A DNA stretch of 64,000 nt from Nocardia sp. NRRL S-836 (lineage in GTDB: Bacteria; Actinomycetota; Actinomycetes; Mycobacteriales; Pseudonocardiaceae): positions 1 through 64,000 of the forward strand of contig NZ_LGDY01000108.1 in the NCBI RefSeq assembly GCF_001279525.1, written 5' to 3'. Made by a program: the position numbers and the translations under genes. Positions 8,340 through 16,735 of this stretch are shown piece after piece. Position 1 is the stretch's first letter. Every line of letters begins with the position of its first letter. The notes under the pieces were generated by a model, which worked only from the letters and a program-made list of their open reading frames with translations, did not search any database and was not told where the DNA came from.

Positions 8340-8386
8340 GAGTAGGCCGCCAGGGACTCGGACCCCGAACCCGCTGATTAAGAGTC
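8301..8386. repeat. Left attachment repeat of tRNA-Lys island (attL)
   Basis: 86 bp matching 17502-17587 with three mismatches. The first 39 bp are a 17-bp perfect inverted repeat (the tRNA terminator hairpin). The last 43 bp (8344-8386) are a copy of the 3' half of tRNA-Lys(CTT): T-arm, variable loop and part of the anticodon arm. Homology stops at 8386, inside the anticodon stem. A truncated tRNA 3' end at one boundary and the intact gene at the other is the standard footprint of tyrosine-integrase insertion into a tRNA 3' end. Confidence 0.85.
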
Positions 8387-8414
8387 CTCGGGCGCCCCAC
8401 GGCGGTGGTGTCGG

Positions 8415-9187
8415 ATGAGGTCGGTGAGCGTCGTTTCCGCACTTCAGAGCCAGGATTCTTCAGACGCCACTGCCGCTTCATGTCGTCCCGTGTCATCGCA
8501 GGTCGGGGATCTCGGGATCGGCTCGGGCTCCTCGGGCACCGCTTCTGGCGTGCTGCAGGACGTCGAACGTGCGGTCACGGTGATCATGGCGATGGTGGTC
8601 GGGCTGGCTTTCCTGTTCGGCTTCGGCAACGTCCTGAACCTCGCTCTCCGGCTCGCTGTCCCGGTCTGGATGGCGCCGCTCATCGCGCCCGCCGTTGACC
8701 TCTCGGTCCTTGGTCTCCTTCTTGCGACCAGGCACCTGCCGTGCGCGGTACGACCGTCGAGGTCTTGCGGCCGCTGCGCCGGTTCACGCTCTTCGTGAGC
8801 GCGGTGATGTTGGCGCTCAACGCCGCCGACCCTTTGCTGTCCGGCGGCTACGGGAAGGCTGAGTTCGACGCGGTTGGTCCGGTGCTGCTGATTGGATGGG
8901 CAGAGGTGGGGCCGGGCATGCTTCAGGCCATCGCTCACCTGGGGCAGCAGTCTCGTGATGAGGTCGTGGCCCTCGGTGGCAGGCAGGGCTTGGCCGACGC
9001 CGAGCAGCACCTCGATGACCTTGAGCTCGCCCGGCTGGCGGACGCGAGGCACTGGCCGCTGCACCGGCGGCCGATTGCCGCGGACACCCTGCGCACGGAA
9101 CTCAAGATCAGCATGGAGCGTGCGCGTGAACTTGTCGTCTCGCTCCGTGCGGAGCTGGCCGAACTGGTGGTAGCGCGGGTGCATTGA
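8415..9187 (+). pseudogene. DUF2637/Spd-like membrane protein, frameshifted
   Basis: Two frames together resemble the DUF2637 family of actinomycete plasmid and ICE transfer (spread) loci. The first frame, from 8415, gives ERAVTVIMAMVVGLAFLFGF and a second hydrophobic segment, then derails after LLATRHL near 8735. The second frame continues with LRPLRRFTLFVSAVMLALN, GKAEFDAVGPVLLIGWAEVG and a long C-terminal helical tail with an HTH-like end, stopping at 9187. One missing base would explain the break. The exact start is uncertain. It sits just inside attL, where transfer genes often lie. Confidence 0.6.
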
Positions 9188-9212
9188 ATCGCGATTCGCG
9201 AATCGATACTCT
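9186..9212 (+). promoter_or_regulatory. Overlapping palindromes with leaderless promoter
   Basis: GAATCGCGATTC (9186-9197) and CGATTCGCGAATCG (9192-9205) are both perfect palindromes and share bases. They lie between a TTGAAT (9184-9189) and TACTCT (9207-9212), a -35/-10 pair with 17-bp spacing. Transcription would begin at about 9219, next to the ATG at 9220, giving a leaderless message. The downstream gene encodes a winged-helix protein, so autoregulation is the likely use. Confidence 0.6.
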
Positions 9213-9219
9213 TTGGGCC

Positions 9220-9540
9220 ATGTCGCTCGCCGAGTGCCCACCTGGTCGAAGGGCGTCGATGCTGCTGTTCGGAAACCGGCACAAGCTGGAGTTGCTGGCG
9301 GCTTTGGCGCACGCCGCTGACGGCCGCGTGAACCTGTCGGAGCTGGCGGCGGAGCAGCAGGTGGCGCCGAGTGTGTACTACCCGCCGATCCGGGATTTGC
9401 TCCAAGCGGGTCTTGTGGAGATGCTTCCACGGACGTTGCCTGATCGACGGCGTTGGTATCGCAGGGTCGAGGGCAAGGTGTGGAAGTCGATGCGGTCGTT
9501 CACCGCAGAGCTCGCGACGATCGAGGTGAAGGTGTCATGA
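9220..9540 (+). CDS. Winged-helix DNA-binding protein
   Basis: A 106-residue protein that looks like an ArsR/PadR-type winged helix. After a short lead, LLFGNRHKLELLAALAHA forms the first helices, LSELAAEQQVAPSVYYPPI the helix-turn-helix, and GLVEMLPR...RRWYRRVEGKVW the wing. The ATG at 9220 fits a leaderless promoter; the in-frame ATT/GTG region upstream contains the operator. It overlaps the next gene by ATGA and so is translationally coupled to it. The effector or target is unknown; autoregulation through the palindromes upstream is inferred. Confidence 0.7.
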   Translation: MSLAECPPGRRASMLLFGNRHKLELLAALAHAADGRVNLSELAAEQQVAPSVYYPPIRDLLQAGLVEMLPRTLPDRRRWYRRVEGKVWKSMRSFTAELATIEVKVS

Positions 9541-10169
9541 CGACCGCTCTGGCGGCCGCAGTTCGTGCTGCGACGGGCACGGACGGCGCTTCCGCAGCGG
9601 CCCTCGATCTCAGAGGAACCAGCGTCGCGGTCGTGCGGATGTTCGGATCGACTGCAGGAGTCGCGTACGTCGAGGATGCCGCAGAAGTACGCCGGCGCTC
9701 AAGTCGTGGGTCACGCAGCGCGCTGCCGTCATTGGCGCTGCTGGATGTGCTGATGAACCTGCCGGTCGGGCAGAAAGTCGCTTTCAGCGCGTTGACCGCA
9801 GGCCAGCGGAAACTTCTTCGCACCGCACCCTCCGGGACGGTCGAGTTCGGACACGAGCGGGTGATCCGGCGTGCTGTGGCACCGGTATCTGCCCGGCTGG
9901 CCTTGGTCACCGCGAAGGACTGGAAAGTTGGCCTCGAACGCGCTGGACGGTTCGCGCCGTTCTGCGCGCGCGCCGTGTTGCTCTCTTCGACGCCACCCAA
10001 CCACGACGACGTGCTGATGGAGGCGTCCTTCTACGGCGCGGGCGTGTGCGTGTACGCCAAAGGCAAGCTGACCATGCTCGTCGAGCCACAGCCGTACGTG
10101 CGCAGGCGACACACGCCCGCGCAGTGGCGATTCGCCGAAGAGCTCTACGCGCAGTTCACGGCGCCGTAG
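9537..10169 (+). CDS. Hypothetical protein coupled to winged-helix gene
   Basis: A 210-residue soluble protein with no motif I can assign. The C-terminal third has FYGAGVCVYAKGKLTMLV and a basic RRRHTPAQWRFAEELYAQF, which reads as a compact alpha/beta domain followed by a helix. It starts at the ATGA overlap with the winged-helix gene. It ends inside the 3' end of the convergent zinc-motif gene (14-bp overlap). The two-gene operon plus the convergent XRE-ImmA operon look like one module in the island, but the function is unknown. Confidence 0.65.
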   Translation: MTTALAAAVRAATGTDGASAAALDLRGTSVAVVRMFGSTAGVAYVEDAAEVRRRSSRGSRSALPSLALLDVLMNLPVGQKVAFSALTAGQRKLLRTAPSGTVEFGHERVIRRAVAPVSARLALVTAKDWKVGLERAGRFAPFCARAVLLSSTPPNHDDVLMEASFYGAGVCVYAKGKLTMLVEPQPYVRRRHTPAQWRFAEELYAQFTAP

Positions 10170-11376
10170 CTGGGGCGGGCATCGGGGACCACGCGGGCAG
10201 CTCCGCCCACGCCTTGAGTGGGCGAGGTGCCTTGAAGGCGCCGGCTTGCTCGATCTCGGCGTTGATGACGTCGCAGTGATCTATGGCCGAGGCGCACTTG
10301 CTCTGCCACCACTCCGCGCGCTCGAACAGCACGCGCTGGCCGAGCATGTCTGCGATCCAGGAGTTCCAGATGTGCACGCCGTGGGCGTGCGCGGCGGGCG
10401 TGTCGCTCTTGGCGAGGAACGTGTCCAAGCCGCGGCCGTTGCACGCTGAGCAGGCGCAAGTCGGTGGCCGCCGGGCGTTGGAGAAGCGCTCTGAGAGCAG
10501 GCTTCCCTTGTGGAAGGTCATCAGCTCTGGAAGCAGCACGCTGGGGGAGAAGTCCTTCTTCTTGCTCGCGCGGGGAAACTGGCCGAGCGGGACGACGTGC
10601 CGCAAGCTGCCGCCGGTGCCGATCGACGTGGCAAACGCACCGTGACTCATGACGTCGAAGGCCGTGAGGTCCGTGCGGAACACGGCAACGTCACCACCCT
10701 CGGCGACGAGTCGCCGCAGGTTCGCCACCGCCGCTCGATACTTGTCCATCGGGTCGAACTGTCCGCCGAGCAGGATCGCCTTCGGGACGGGGATCCTGGA
10801 GAGCACCGCGACCAACTGGGGAAAGCTGTCGTTGGTCAGCCAGGCGACGTCGATCGGGACACTGAACAGCACGTCGTCCCGGTCGAGGTCTGCCACCATC
10901 TTGCCCGCGACCTTCATCGGGTCGGCGTCGCCGGGCAGGAAGTAGCCGGTCGGTGTCATGGCCACAGTCGCGCCGGCGTCGAGTTGGGCCTGTACAGCGT
11001 CGTTGAGCGAGACGCTGAACAGGCCGTCGTCCTCAGGCAGTACGAACGGCTCGTCGGCGGTCGCGGCAGCTTCCACGTAGCCCTCTGGGTCGTGCACCAG
11101 CACGCCCTTGTACTGGTTGCGCCGCAGTTCGCGAATGCCCGTGAGGCTCTTGGCGCCGCGCAGCGCGAGGCCACTCACGTCGGCCGGTAGCAGGCCGAGG
11201 ACCTGATACCCGACGTCGAAACTGGCGTGGACCAGCATCCGGTCCGTCAGCGCACCAACGGCACCAGGCGGAGCCGACGGCTTCGGGGACATGCCGAGCG
11301 TCAGCATGGCGCTGGCTCGGGGGTCCGGTACTGGGGAACCCGGTCGCTGGAGTGGCACAGGGACATCGCTGTTCAT
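10156..11376 (-). CDS. Protein with TGT-like zinc motif, coupled to XRE-ImmA
   Basis: A 406-residue protein of unrecognised family. Near the C-terminus it has Cys307-x-Cys309-x2-Cys312 followed by a His-rich stretch (His330, His332, His335) and a helix. That spacing resembles the CxCxxC...His zinc site of tRNA-guanine transglycosylases and their DNA-modifying relatives (DpdA/ArcTGT). The preceding region alternates hydrophobic strands and helices (VLFSVPIDVAWL, PKAILLGGQF, SIGTGGSLRHVVPLGQF), compatible with a TIM barrel. The start overlaps the stop of the XRE-ImmA gene by 4 bp, so the two are translationally coupled. The TGT relation is inference. Confidence 0.6.
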   Translation of the reverse strand: MNSDVPVPLQRPGSPVPDPRASAMLTLGMSPKPSAPPGAVGALTDRMLVHASFDVGYQVLGLLPADVSGLALRGAKSLTGIRELRRNQYKGVLVHDPEGYVEAAATADEPFVLPEDDGLFSVSLNDAVQAQLDAGATVAMTPTGYFLPGDADPMKVAGKMVADLDRDDVLFSVPIDVAWLTNDSFPQLVAVLSRIPVPKAILLGGQFDPMDKYRAAVANLRRLVAEGGDVAVFRTDLTAFDVMSHGAFATSIGTGGSLRHVVPLGQFPRASKKKDFSPSVLLPELMTFHKGSLLSERFSNARRPPTCACSACNGRGLDTFLAKSDTPAAHAHGVHIWNSWIADMLGQRVLFERAEWWQSKCASAIDHCDVINAEIEQAGAFKAPRPLKAWAELPAWSPMPAPATAP

Positions 11377-12527
11377 GACGTGACCTCGGCAGAAGGTGTC
11401 GAGTGGGGCGGTTCGGGTGCTCCGGCGGTGTTAGGGTCGAGGAAGAGCTGGGTGAACTCGTCGATTCGAAGCAGGGACGCCTGGGCCAGGGACTCGACGT
11501 CGTGGCCTTGGCTCAACTGCCTTTCTACGGCTGCGCGTACGGCACCGGGTTTCTCAGCGTCCAGCTTGAGGGGCTCGGCGGTGCGGTAGCCGAGGCTCGA
11601 CATCTCGACGGTGAGCGTGCGGTACTGCCAGTCGCTGATCGCGCTGAGGGTGTGAGCCCGCCGCAGCAACGCCCACATCGATACACGCCACTGCTCTTTG
11701 AGCACCAGCAGACGGCTCAGGTCAATCGTTCCCGTGAGGGCCTGGCGGATGTCGTTTGCGGGCATCAGGAACTCCGCTGCGAACCGGTTCGCCTGCTTCT
11801 CCTGATCCGGGTGTGGCACGGGGTGCATCACCATGTGTCCGAGCTCGTGCGCGAGGGTGAACCTCTGCCTGTCGCCGGGTGTGCCTTCATTCAATAGGAC
11901 GATCGGGTCCTCGCCGGGCGGGCAGCTGCTCACGGCGTCTACCGGTACCGACTCGTTGCCGGAATCGAGGGCGGCCGGAGCGATCAGCAACCGGGAGAAC
12001 ACCCAGCCGCCCGCCGCCTCCAGGGTGGTGACCACGGAGTCGAGCGGTCCGCGCGGGAGAGCCCACTCGTTCCTGACTGCCCTGGCCGCGTCCTCCGGTG
12101 AGGTGTAGTCGTCGACCGTGATGTGCGGGATCTTCAGGTCGGCCACTCGTGGCGAGTCGCCGAGCAGGCCGCGTAGTTGCACGCGGGTGAGGTTGAGAAC
12201 GGCGTGAATCCGCCGAAGCTCAGCCGCCCCGACCGCCTGCTTCTTGCGGTGGTGCACCAGCCCTGGACCGGCGCCGACCTCGGCTTCGTCGAGGGCAAGC
12301 AGCTCCACCGGGTAGCCAAGTGCGCTGGCATAGAGATCAAGCCGGTCGCCACTGACGGTCAGCTTGCCTGACTCGGCTCTGCTGACGTACGCCTGGCTGA
12401 TCTTGGAGTCATCCCCACCGTCCAGGGCTTTCATCTCCTTCGCGACGTCACCCTGCCGCCACCCGCGGGACTCGCGCGCGAGCACGAGCATGCGGGGTTG
12501 AGCTGCCACGACGGAGCTGCTAGCCAT
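11373..12527 (-). CDS. XRE HTH-ImmA/IrrE metallopeptidase fusion
   Basis: A 384-residue two-domain protein. The N-terminal XRE helix-turn-helix (about 12-75) has ISQAYVSRAESGKL. The ImmA/IrrE (COG2856) peptidase domain carries His227-Glu228-Leu-Gly-His231 and a downstream EKQANRFAAEFLMP (243-256). Such proteins cleave or sense repressors and control mobile elements (ImmA of ICEBs1) or stress responses (IrrE). Start at 12527 is supported by GGAGG upstream and a TATAAT -10. It is the first gene of an operon with the zinc-motif protein. In this island it is either the excision switch or the regulator of a defence-like module. Confidence 0.88.
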   Translation of the reverse strand: MASSSVVAAQPRMLVLARESRGWRQGDVAKEMKALDGGDDSKISQAYVSRAESGKLTVSGDRLDLYASALGYPVELLALDEAEVGAGPGLVHHRKKQAVGAAELRRIHAVLNLTRVQLRGLLGDSPRVADLKIPHITVDDYTSPEDAARAVRNEWALPRGPLDSVVTTLEAAGGWVFSRLLIAPAALDSGNESVPVDAVSSCPPGEDPIVLLNEGTPGDRQRFTLAHELGHMVMHPVPHPDQEKQANRFAAEFLMPANDIRQALTGTIDLSRLLVLKEQWRVSMWALLRRAHTLSAISDWQYRTLTVEMSSLGYRTAEPLKLDAEKPGAVRAAVERQLSQGHDVESLAQASLLRIDEFTQLFLDPNTAGAPEPPHSTPSAEVTS

Positions 12528-12562
12528 CCGACCTCCAGGTTGTCCTTAGAATATTACAACGG

Positions 12563-12568
12563 ATTATA
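12563..12568 (-). promoter_or_regulatory. -10 box of XRE-ImmA operon
   Basis: A consensus TATAAT on the minus strand 36 bp upstream of the ATG, in an unusually AT-rich stretch (12541-12570). No good -35 is visible, which would fit activator or repressor control by the XRE domain. Confidence 0.55.
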
Positions 12569-12891
12569 CCGACTGGCATGCCCCGATTGAGGGTACGTGT
12601 GCGGCGTAGCGGTCTTTGGGGTGTAGGCCAGCTCGACCTATGGGGACCGCAGGTCTGAGCTGGAGTGGGACTTCCTCGTGGCGCTAAGCCGGGTATCGCG
12701 CCGGTCAGCGGTCTCCGTGTCCGAGTGAGCCGTTTGAGCTGCAGGTGCGGCAGGTCGGATCTTGTCGTGACACGAGCAGGTTCCGCTAGCGGCTCCGCGG
12801 CCGGTTGAGGATCGAGACAGTGTTGGTGGTGTCCTCGTGCAGTGAGGTGGCTGAGGCCATGAGCGCGCTGAGCACCTCGCCCGGCGTACGT

Positions 12892-13062
12892 GTCTACTAC
12901 GACCGTCAACACGCCCGCGGCGTGCCGCACAACGCCGCGCCCTGCGCCCCTCGCCTCGTCTGCATCCTCCATGGATGCCTCGCCAGCCGAGCCACCTACG
13001 ACGAGTCCACCGCCTGAGCCGACCACCTCGCTGCGGCGTGACCTCTTAATCCCAGGGATGTC
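12892..13062 (+). pseudogene. IS110-family transposase remnant (copy 1)
   Basis: A frame ending at 13017 encodes VYYDRQHARGVPHNAA...LHGCLASRATYDES, the C-terminal signature of IS110-group transposases (YYDR.RARG, HN.AL, GCL). Only about 42 residues survive, and the N-terminal DEDD domain is missing. The DNA ends in CTTAATCCCAGGGATGTC, which also ends copy 2 at 17438, so both are scars of the same or related elements. Confidence 0.7.
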
Positions 13063-13129
13063 TAGAGGCGCCCGAACGGGTCGATTCTTTGTTCGAGCTG
13101 GCTCACGAGACCCCGCGCGGAAGCGTAAT

Positions 13130-13747
13130 TCAGCGGTGGAAGGCGTCGCCGTAGACGCCTTCGTCAATGAGGTAGGCGAGGTCGAGCAGCGCGTCGATTC
13201 CGGCCTCATCGCATCGGCCGACGATCTCGACGAGCGGGGAGGCGACGGGCTCGTCGGTCACCAGCATCCAGCCGTGTTCGAGTTCGATGGTGATCGCGAG
13301 CGGGGCCGGCCGGGACGTGCCCTGTTCGGGAACGGTGTCGGCGCGGGGAAGCGGGACGTGCAGCTTGCGCCGCTGCGTCTTGATGCCGCGCTCGGCCAGT
13401 CGCGTGACGACGGCGTCGAGCAGCGCGATGGCCTGCTCGTGTGTGGCGGGTCGGAGTTCGCGTGCGTTGCGGCAGGTCATCTCGAGGGCGATGACGGCGA
13501 GGCGGTCAACCCACTCGCTAGCGGCGGAGAAGACGGACATGTCGACGCCGTGCTGATCCGCAGTGACGCACCAGGACTGGAGCAGTTCGCCTGCCGCGTC
13601 GAGTACAGGCGCGGTGGCTTGCCAGGATGACATATAGCACCGGCCTACGCGATAGACGGCGTTGCGGGCCAGGGGCATGGCGTTCGGAGGGGTAGTCACA
13701 GGCGAGGTGGTCACGGTGTTCTGGCTCCTGCGGGTCGGCGGGCGCAT
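13130..13747 (-). CDS. Hypothetical protein of the island
   Basis: A 205-residue soluble protein without a recognised domain. The start is uncertain: the first 38 residues are Thr/Pro-rich, and an internal start at the Met of MSSWQATAP (residue 39 region) is possible. The body is mostly helical (VLDAAGELLQSW, EWVDRLAVIALEMT, HEQAIALLDAVVTRLAERG), followed by a strand-rich end with PLAITIELEHGWMLVTDE. It stands alone between the IS110 scar and an empty stretch. Codon use is less GC3-biased than the flanking chromosome, as in the rest of the island. Confidence 0.5.
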   Translation of the reverse strand: MRPPTRRSQNTVTTSPVTTPPNAMPLARNAVYRVGRCYMSSWQATAPVLDAAGELLQSWCVTADQHGVDMSVFSAASEWVDRLAVIALEMTCRNARELRPATHEQAIALLDAVVTRLAERGIKTQRRKLHVPLPRADTVPEQGTSRPAPLAITIELEHGWMLVTDEPVASPLVEIVGRCDEAGIDALLDLAYLIDEGVYGDAFHR

Positions 13748-14420
13748 GGCGGCTGGTCGTGTCCGGGTTAGGTGTTGTGGGAGGTGACTAAGCGCAGTAT
13801 CTCGGTGAGGTACCGGTTGGCGTCAAAGCGGACATCGAGTCAGTGGGGAGGCGGCGGCCGAGGATGTGCGCATAGGACCACGCCCACGACCAGGATCAAC
13901 GAATGCGGCATCTGCCTGCTTCAGCGTGAAGAACCGAACTAACTCGTTCCGACCGATTGCCGGAAACTCCTGCGGACGCCCAAGCTCCTCACCTGCGAGC
14001 ACGTGCGCCGACAACCACGACCTCCAACCCTGGAAATTCTAAGCCTTAACGGCCAGGTCTAGCATCCTGCCTGGACAACTATCAGTCATAAAGTCGTTGA
14101 TGTCGATTCACCGGTTCATCTTCAACCGAATGGGAGTTGTTGGGCAAACGGTAGGCAACAACGGTTCGCCTGGTCCGGTTATATGGTGTTGCTGCACTGA
14201 ACTGTCGAGATGTTGCTCGCCTACGCTGCCATTCACCAACCTTTCTCTGTGGGAGCACTGCCATTTCTTCGACCCCATCGTCCTTCACGCCGGTCATGGC
14301 ATGGGCTGAACTAACTACCACGCCCAAGGCCGAGGCTGGGATCGATTGCTACCGCCATCGGGTTAGTTAAAAGCGGTAGGGAAGACAACCGCTGACAACA
14401 TTCTGGGTAATCTGGGCGCC
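13748..14420. other. Low-GC island stretch, no confident gene
   Basis: About 670 bp with lower GC than anywhere else in the window. Short frames exist on both strands, but none has coding-like composition or a family match. It may hold decayed genes of the element. Confidence 0.45.
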
Positions 14421-14624
14421 GTGCTGAAGTTGGACTGGTGGTGGTCTTGCGAACCGCATGACCCGTTGGTGTGGTCTGACGAGGACGAAGAGGACGACGA
14501 ACAGCTCGAACTTGACCGTCAACGCCAAGAATTCTTCGAAGGCGTCCTTACGGAGGCAGGAAGGAAGGTTTCAGGCACGGTAGGGGAGCTTGCTGATCTC
14601 ATCATCGATCAGGAGTGCTCCTAA
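14421..14624 (+). CDS. Small acidic protein, doubtful
   Basis: A 67-residue frame from a GTG start encodes a very acidic protein (SDEDEEDDEQLELDRQR) followed by a short helix, ending EVSGTVG-like ... LIIDQECS. Acidic small proteins occur on mobile elements as DNA mimics and inhibitors, but the acidic run is the only support here. No clear ribosome site. It may equally be noise in a decayed region. Confidence 0.3.
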   Translation: MLKLDWWWSCEPHDPLVWSDEDEEDDEQLELDRQRQEFFEGVLTEAGRKVSGTVGELADLIIDQECS

Positions 14625-14896
14625 TGAAGCGAGCGCGACGGGCGAGCAGCGTTGGCGCATCGCCTCCGCGGGTCTACGCCCTTGTGATGTGCTGCCCGTG
14701 CCTGAGCAGTGGACCCGTGAGCAGGACGAACTCCGGTTTCATACCGCTGCGGGCAGTGCGGTGTCGAGGCTGAACAAGTCAATCCCGCGACTGTGGCTTC
14801 GGTCTTCCAGTTTGGCATGCCAAGCTGACGCCGGATTCACGCGCATCGCAACCCGCCATGAGCCTTCAGCGATACCTCGCATGACCCAGGCCGAGG

Positions 14897-16735
14897 CTAC
14901 GAGTGTTCATCATCGATCTCGTTGCGGACGTGGGGGTTCTCCGGCTGGGGGGCAGGACGATCGGAGTCACATCCAGTTGGCATGACTGAAGCGGCGCTCA
15001 GATCGGATCTTGCTTCGGCAGGAAGCTGCTCCGCGGTGACTCCATCCAACTCCAGTCTGAGACTGTATCCATCGGGGTACTCCATGGAAAACGCTTCCCA
15101 ATGCATCGACGACACCAAGACATGTAGGTCCGCCTGATCCTCAAGCTGGTGTAGGTACAGGCCGGCCCTCATCACGACCTCGGCCTGCGCTTCCCCTGTA
15201 AACTCCACCCACGTGCCGGAATATTTGCGGAAACCGGGACCGTCCTCCTCGGTCGATGCTGTGGTCTGACTGGCGGTGGCCATCGATGGAGCTGGCGGAG
15301 GCATCACGATTCGTGCTGCCGCCATGCTCGTCCGCATAGGATCCATCTCAAGGACGGTGTAAAACAAGGTCTTCGTCGTCGCCGCGAGCGGGAACTTCGT
15401 GTTCTCCTCAAACTCCCGAGCTGGCGGACCAGCGTCGTCGAGAGCGCGTTGAACATGGCGCTCAAACATGTTGACCCCGTGCGTGGTCATGTTGTGTCGC
15501 GGCGCTTGCGGGTTGGCTTGGGCGGCTGCGGCGGCGGTTTGCGTAGCTTTCCACGCGAGGAAGTACGCGAACCCAAGCGAGTACTCCGCGACCACTCTGT
15601 CCACAGCGTCAGACAGCCGCGGTGCATGGTTCTCGGCTACCTCAGGGAGGTTGTGCCGCTCCAGTTCCCGGTTGAAGTACCGCACTGCCTCGGCAGCCAG
15701 GATCTCGTGCACTATCCGCAAGAGATCTTCCTGTCGCTGCGCCGTGAGGTTCGCAGGTTTCAGTCGATCGCATAGATGCGCATCGAGGCGCTCACGCCCT
15801 GTATCCGGGCTTGGGCCAAACGGAATCTGCCAGAGGACGCTGAGTGGGTAGTAGGCGCTTGTGAGACTAGGGCCATGCAGACGTGAGTGATCATCTTGAA
15901 CGAGATCCCATGCTTCTTGGAAGGTGCGTGGCTCCCAGACGAACGCTTCTGGTGGTGTCGTCGCGTCCGGCTGGATGAGCTTCGCGCTCCGAGCGTCGTT
16001 GATCAGGTGATGGATTCGGTCCCGATCAGCATGAAAAGGAAACGCATGGTGCCACTCGCGCAGGGGAGGAATCGGGCTCGTTGCGGCGGCGAAGCGAAGC
16101 AACGCCAGCGCGGTGAGTTCAGCCTCAACCGGGGCGTCCGGGATGGGGTCCATGCTCAGCTGGGCGTAGGAAAAGGTATCAACCAGCAACTGCTGCTGGG
16201 TATTACGCCAGCCGTCGCGAGCTTGGATGAGTGTGTCCCGTTGCTGCTGCTCATGCTGTTTGCGTAGCTGTCGCTCTTCGCGAATCTGTCGAGCTGCTTC
16301 GCCCTCAGGCGCAAGCAACGCTGCCGCACGCCGCTGTAGGTTCGCGTCGCAGTCAACGCAGTTTGCTGGACCACCGGCCAGTACGGTCTCGAGGGCGGAC
16401 CGTGAGCGCAGCCGAAGTTCTTGCTGGCACTTCGAACACCGCATCTCAGGCAGGACGGCCCGCACCGCAGCTGCCGCCACAATATTGGCGGGGCCGCGGC
16501 CTCGGGTGTCGATGTCCTTGACGGGCATGGCCCACATCAGGTTGCCGTGCTGATCAACTCCGGTCAGCGACCAATACTGCAGGCCGATCTCCACGAGCTC
16601 GTTGTCCACGCCGGCGATGGGCTCGACGTCGAACTTGTACTCGGCGGTAGGTTCCACTTTCTTCCTCGGTTCGACTACGCGGCGATCTGACAGCAGGAGC
16701 AAGTCGTTGTTGGACGGTAACCCAGACGTGCGCAT
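14897..16735 (-). CDS. Large zinc-ribbon protein of unknown function
   Basis: A roughly 612-residue orphan. Near its N-terminus it has a zinc-ribbon-like pair, CSKC and CVDC about 27 residues apart. A charged coiled-coil follows (EGEAARQIREERQLRKQHEQ), then a long helical body and a C-terminal alpha/beta region rich in acidic residues. No catalytic motif was seen. The frame stays open to an ATG at 16942, but the extra 69 residues look non-coding, so 16735 is preferred. It is the largest gene of the island and borders an IS110 scar, which may have replaced its upstream neighbours. Confidence 0.65.
   Translation of the reverse strand: MRTSGLPSNNDLLLLSDRRVVEPRKKVEPTAEYKFDVEPIAGVDNELVEIGLQYWSLTGVDQHGNLMWAMPVKDIDTRGRGPANIVAAAAVRAVLPEMRCSKCQQELRLRSRSALETVLAGGPANCVDCDANLQRRAAALLAPEGEAARQIREERQLRKQHEQQQRDTLIQARDGWRNTQQQLLVDTFSYAQLSMDPIPDAPVEAELTALALLRFAAATSPIPPLREWHHAFPFHADRDRIHHLINDARSAKLIQPDATTPPEAFVWEPRTFQEAWDLVQDDHSRLHGPSLTSAYYPLSVLWQIPFGPSPDTGRERLDAHLCDRLKPANLTAQRQEDLLRIVHEILAAEAVRYFNRELERHNLPEVAENHAPRLSDAVDRVVAEYSLGFAYFLAWKATQTAAAAAQANPQAPRHNMTTHGVNMFERHVQRALDDAGPPAREFEENTKFPLAATTKTLFYTVLEMDPMRTSMAAARIVMPPPAPSMATASQTTASTEEDGPGFRKYSGTWVEFTGEAQAEVVMRAGLYLHQLEDQADLHVLVSSMHWEAFSMEYPDGYSLRLELDGVTAEQLPAEARSDLSAASVMPTGCDSDRPAPQPENPHVRNEIDDEHS

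Noticed and set aside
8344..8386. Second tRNA-Lys gene
   Set aside because: Only the 3' half matches; the 5' half with acceptor and D-arm is missing and the stems cannot form.
10156..11376. Firm call as tRNA-guanine transglycosylase
   Set aside because: Only the cysteine/histidine spacing is suggestive; the catalytic Asp contexts of TGT are not recognisable by eye, so it is left as a possibility.
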